A stretch of 64,000 nt of DNA. Source: Bugula neritina (lineage: Eukaryota; Bryozoa; Gymnolaemata; Cheilostomatida; Bugulidae). This document shows, piece after piece, positions 63,401 to 64,000 of the stretch (positions within the stretch are counted from its first letter, which is position 1; every line of letters starts with the position of its first letter). Position numbers and translations under genes: made by a program. The notes beneath the pieces are model-generated. The model was not told the DNA's origin. It worked only from the letters and a program-made list of their open reading frames with translations, and did no database searches. Where the stretch lies: contig OZ037767.1 of the NCBI GenBank assembly GCA_964035545.1, positions 9,538,207-9,602,206 on the forward strand, read 5' to 3'.

Positions 63401-64000
63401 GGAATGATCAAATCTGAGGCCACATTACTTGATCCTAGCTTTATACACCTACAAAATTTAGCAATATCAAACACAGGCATTGCAGGTGTATTTTTGAGAA
63501 GTGCTCAACACTAAGGAATAAAACAAACAATATTTTAATTACTAGAATAACAAGCAGGGTACCTCAGGTGGGCATTAGCTGGTACAAGTAGACATATGTG
63601 ACTTTGGCCGCAAAGATCGGTTGTGAGGAAACATCTAGAAGCTTTTCCTGTACTACTACAATTATAGTATGACTTGCAATTCATCTCCAATAATATTATA
63701 TTAAACATACAATATAAACTTAACACATGTGTGTAGCAATTACAAAGTTAATTACAAAAATTTTGTATTATAGACATTATTAAAGATAGACACAACCCTT
63801 TGATAATAGCACTCTGGCAGCCAACAACATAGAGGCATGTCTATTAACACTAACCATGAGCTCTGATCTGACCAGAGATGGTGAAGACAGATATCAGGTC
63901 TGATAGGTTCCAGCATGTCGGCTGGCAGGTTGACGTCCTGGTGGTGGGTCTGATGGTGGTTACCGGAAGAGGTGAAGGACGAGTGAGCCACAGAGGCTGA
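40698..64000 (-). CDS. ANAPC1: Anaphase-promoting complex subunit 1 (APC1), 33 exons in window, 5' part off the edge
   Basis: Largest scaffold of the APC/C ubiquitin ligase, joining the TPR and catalytic arms. Exons, 5' to 3': 63855->64000, 63563-63652, 63289-63448, 62677-62856, 61806-61931, 61357-61510, 60886-60968, 60505-60640, 59448-59650, 58514-58825, 58310-58388, 57982-58080, 57508-57634, 56899-57249, 56213-56450, 55419-55544, 55218-55267, 54906-55058, 54077-54186, 53511-53617, 53089-53301, 51975-52120, 51405-51495, 50638-50751, 48354-48493, 47353-47439, 46345-46540, 46102-46163, 45539-45731, 45311-45403, 44171-44342, 42535-42654, 40698-40774. All are GT-AG and phase-consistent, giving 1577 residues to the stop. 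Hallmarks: TTDLCGQSHICLLV (end of the N-terminal propeller region), ICQRTMALPVGRGM, WPAFHNGVAAGL, the PC repeats (EHAGFLMALGLNGHLKNLA, GHEMTAVGILLGISASM, NDRESYSLAAGLALGMVLMG, SVGATLALGLTYF, VSGACMSIGLKFAGTW) and YHLQALRHLYAQAAEPRL. By comparison with human APC1 (about 1944 residues), some 350 N-terminal residues are missing. Weakest joins: acceptors at 63652 and 53301, and exon 50638-50751. Confidence 0.96.
41921..42510 (-). repeat. Long TAG/CTA trinucleotide microsatellite in last APC1 intron
   Basis: Nearly 600 bp of (TAG)n on the plus strand, (CTA)n in the sense of APC1. Interruptions (AGAG, ACTAG, GGT) recur at intervals, suggesting higher-order duplication. It ends about 25 bp from the donor of exon 42535-42654. 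Confidence 0.95.
42700..42880 (-). repeat. About 10-bp minisatellite (TATAGCATAG/TATAGTACAG)
   Basis: Imperfect tandem units of ten bases with TATAG cores. It lies about 45 bp upstream (in gene sense) of the acceptor of the penultimate exon, so that 120-bp exon is framed by arrays on both sides. Confidence 0.85.
43249..44160 (-). repeat. 19-bp minisatellite, about 48 copies, next to a splice donor
   Basis: Unit ACTACCATACAATACTAGC on the plus strand, with C/T and G/A variants at fixed positions. About 912 bp, constant 19-bp period. It begins roughly 10 bp after the donor of the APC1 exon ending at 44171. Confidence 0.96.
46541..47000 (-). repeat. 23-bp minisatellite, exactly 20 units, ending in a splice acceptor
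   Basis: Twenty uninterrupted 23-bp units. In APC1 sense each carries CAGTGTGTTGTAGGTAACC; the last one supplies the real acceptor TTGTAG at exon 46345-46540. Variants such as GCCGTAGG and TCGTAAAT occur in a few units. Confidence 0.95.
48545..48742. mobile_element. Tigger/pogo-like MITE, complete
   Basis: 198 bp with terminal inverted repeats: the left end reads CAGTGCTCTCTCCGTATCTC and the right end reverse-complements to CAGTGCTTCCTCCATATCTC. A TA dinucleotide flanks each side (48543-48544, 48743-48744), the Tc1/mariner-pogo target duplication. The start and the internal GGGTCCCGAAACC resemble Tigger ends. No coding capacity. It lies in the APC1 intron between 48493 and 50638. Confidence 0.9.
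50313..50475. mobile_element. Tigger/pogo-like MITE, truncated copy in opposite orientation
   Basis: Begins after TA with CAGTGCTCTCTCCATATCTC. It then matches the reverse complement of the 48545-48742 copy (AGGGCTTGGACC, GAATTGAAGTTTCAGGACAC) but lacks the second terminal repeat. Same APC1 intron side, inverted relative to the first copy. Confidence 0.8.
51296..51375 (-). repeat. Short 19-20-bp tandem repeat next to an APC1 donor
   Basis: Three to four units of CAGTAACTACTACAATACTA with minor changes. It lies about 30 bp from the donor of exon 51405-51495. Confidence 0.8.
53790..54060 (-). repeat. 34-bp minisatellite, about eight copies
   Basis: Units share CCTAGTATATTATAACCTAT followed by ACATAGCATCAGTT variants. 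The array stops about 17 bp from the donor of APC1 exon 54077-54186. Confidence 0.93.
54330..54830 (-). repeat. 27-bp minisatellite with a branch-point-like motif per unit
   Basis: About 17 units of 27 bp. Read in APC1 sense most contain CTACTAACCTACTTCTACTG, which includes TACTAAC, the strongest known branch-point sequence, followed by pyrimidine-rich DNA. It fills most of the intron between exons ending at 54906 and starting at 54186. Confidence 0.93.
58959..59239 (-). mobile_element. tRNA-derived SINE with duplicated tRNA head
   Basis: On the minus strand the tRNA-like head has an A box (GTGGTCTAGGGGTTAGAGCG) and a B box (TGTTCGGACCCC), with AGT in the anticodon-loop position. The head occurs twice in tandem, the outer copy more diverged. 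The body with GGAAGAGCATCCAGTCACAA follows. An 18-bp direct duplication flanks it: TTATTTTGCATATATAAC at 58941-58958 and the same with one change at 59240-59257. Lies in an APC1 intron, same strand as the gene. Confidence 0.9.
61593..61790 (-). repeat. About 10-bp minisatellite (ACACAGTACT) with higher-order unit
   Basis: Imperfect decamers (CACAGTACACTACATAGTAA types). A longer block is itself repeated (61640-61690 and 61690-61735 similar). Ends about 15 bp from the donor of APC1 exon 61806-61931. Confidence 0.9.
62081..62288 (-). mobile_element. tRNA-derived SINE, single head
   Basis: Same family as 58959-59239. On the minus strand it reads GGGAGTCGCTGTGGTCTAGG, AGAGCGTTTGCTTAGTAAAC, GGGTTCGGACCCC (B box), then the body GATGTTAGGAAGAGCATCCA. 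Flanking direct duplication AGTCACATAA (62071-62080) / AGTTACATAA (62289-62298). The central GTTAGGAAG-GCATCC block resembles the domain shared by several aquatic-animal SINE families. Confidence 0.92.

Overview
The window looks like nuclear DNA of an invertebrate animal. It is AT-rich, its genes are split by many GT-AG introns, the tRNA-derived SINEs are of metazoan type, and it holds remnants of several metazoan transposon classes. The SINE central domain and the YqaJ/SAP pseudogene suggest a lophotrochozoan (mollusc, annelid, bryozoan or similar), but the species cannot be named from the sequence.

Positions 1-19,000 are mostly a graveyard of mobile elements. In order they hold: a PHD-finger relic (162-641, minus); a LINE reverse-transcriptase fragment (1949-2183, plus); a conspicuously GC-rich, 5'-truncated LTR element (about 4467-7445, minus) with gag and a C2H2 zinc-finger ORF but no pol; a decayed YqaJ-nuclease/SAP gene (about 8314-11190, minus); and a nearly complete but dead Ty3-type LTR retrotransposon (11198-18478, minus). 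The Ty3 element has a hAT MITE nested in its pol and an extra zinc-knuckle ORF after integrase. A single-exon THAP-domain ORF follows at 19084-19512.

Positions 22,700-37,600 carry two plus-strand genes whose exons join in frame. One is a Speedy/RINGO-type CDK activator (7 exons, 431 residues, 22736-30421). The other is a small secreted protein made of a signal peptide and one laminin-G-like domain (5 exons, 227 residues, 33735-37567).

Positions 40,474-64,000 hold the minus-strand gene for APC1 (ANAPC1), the scaffold of the anaphase-promoting complex. I could join 33 exons with intact phases into 1577 residues ending at a stop at 40698. The first part of the gene lies beyond the right edge. 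Its introns carry an unusual load of minisatellites, many directly against splice sites. They also hold two tRNA-derived SINEs with target-site duplications and a pair of Tigger-like MITEs in opposite orientations.

Speedy and APC1 both act in cell-cycle control, but they are separated by an unrelated gene and lie on opposite strands, so the proximity is probably chance. No CRISPR arrays, operons, rRNA genes or intact tRNA genes were seen.
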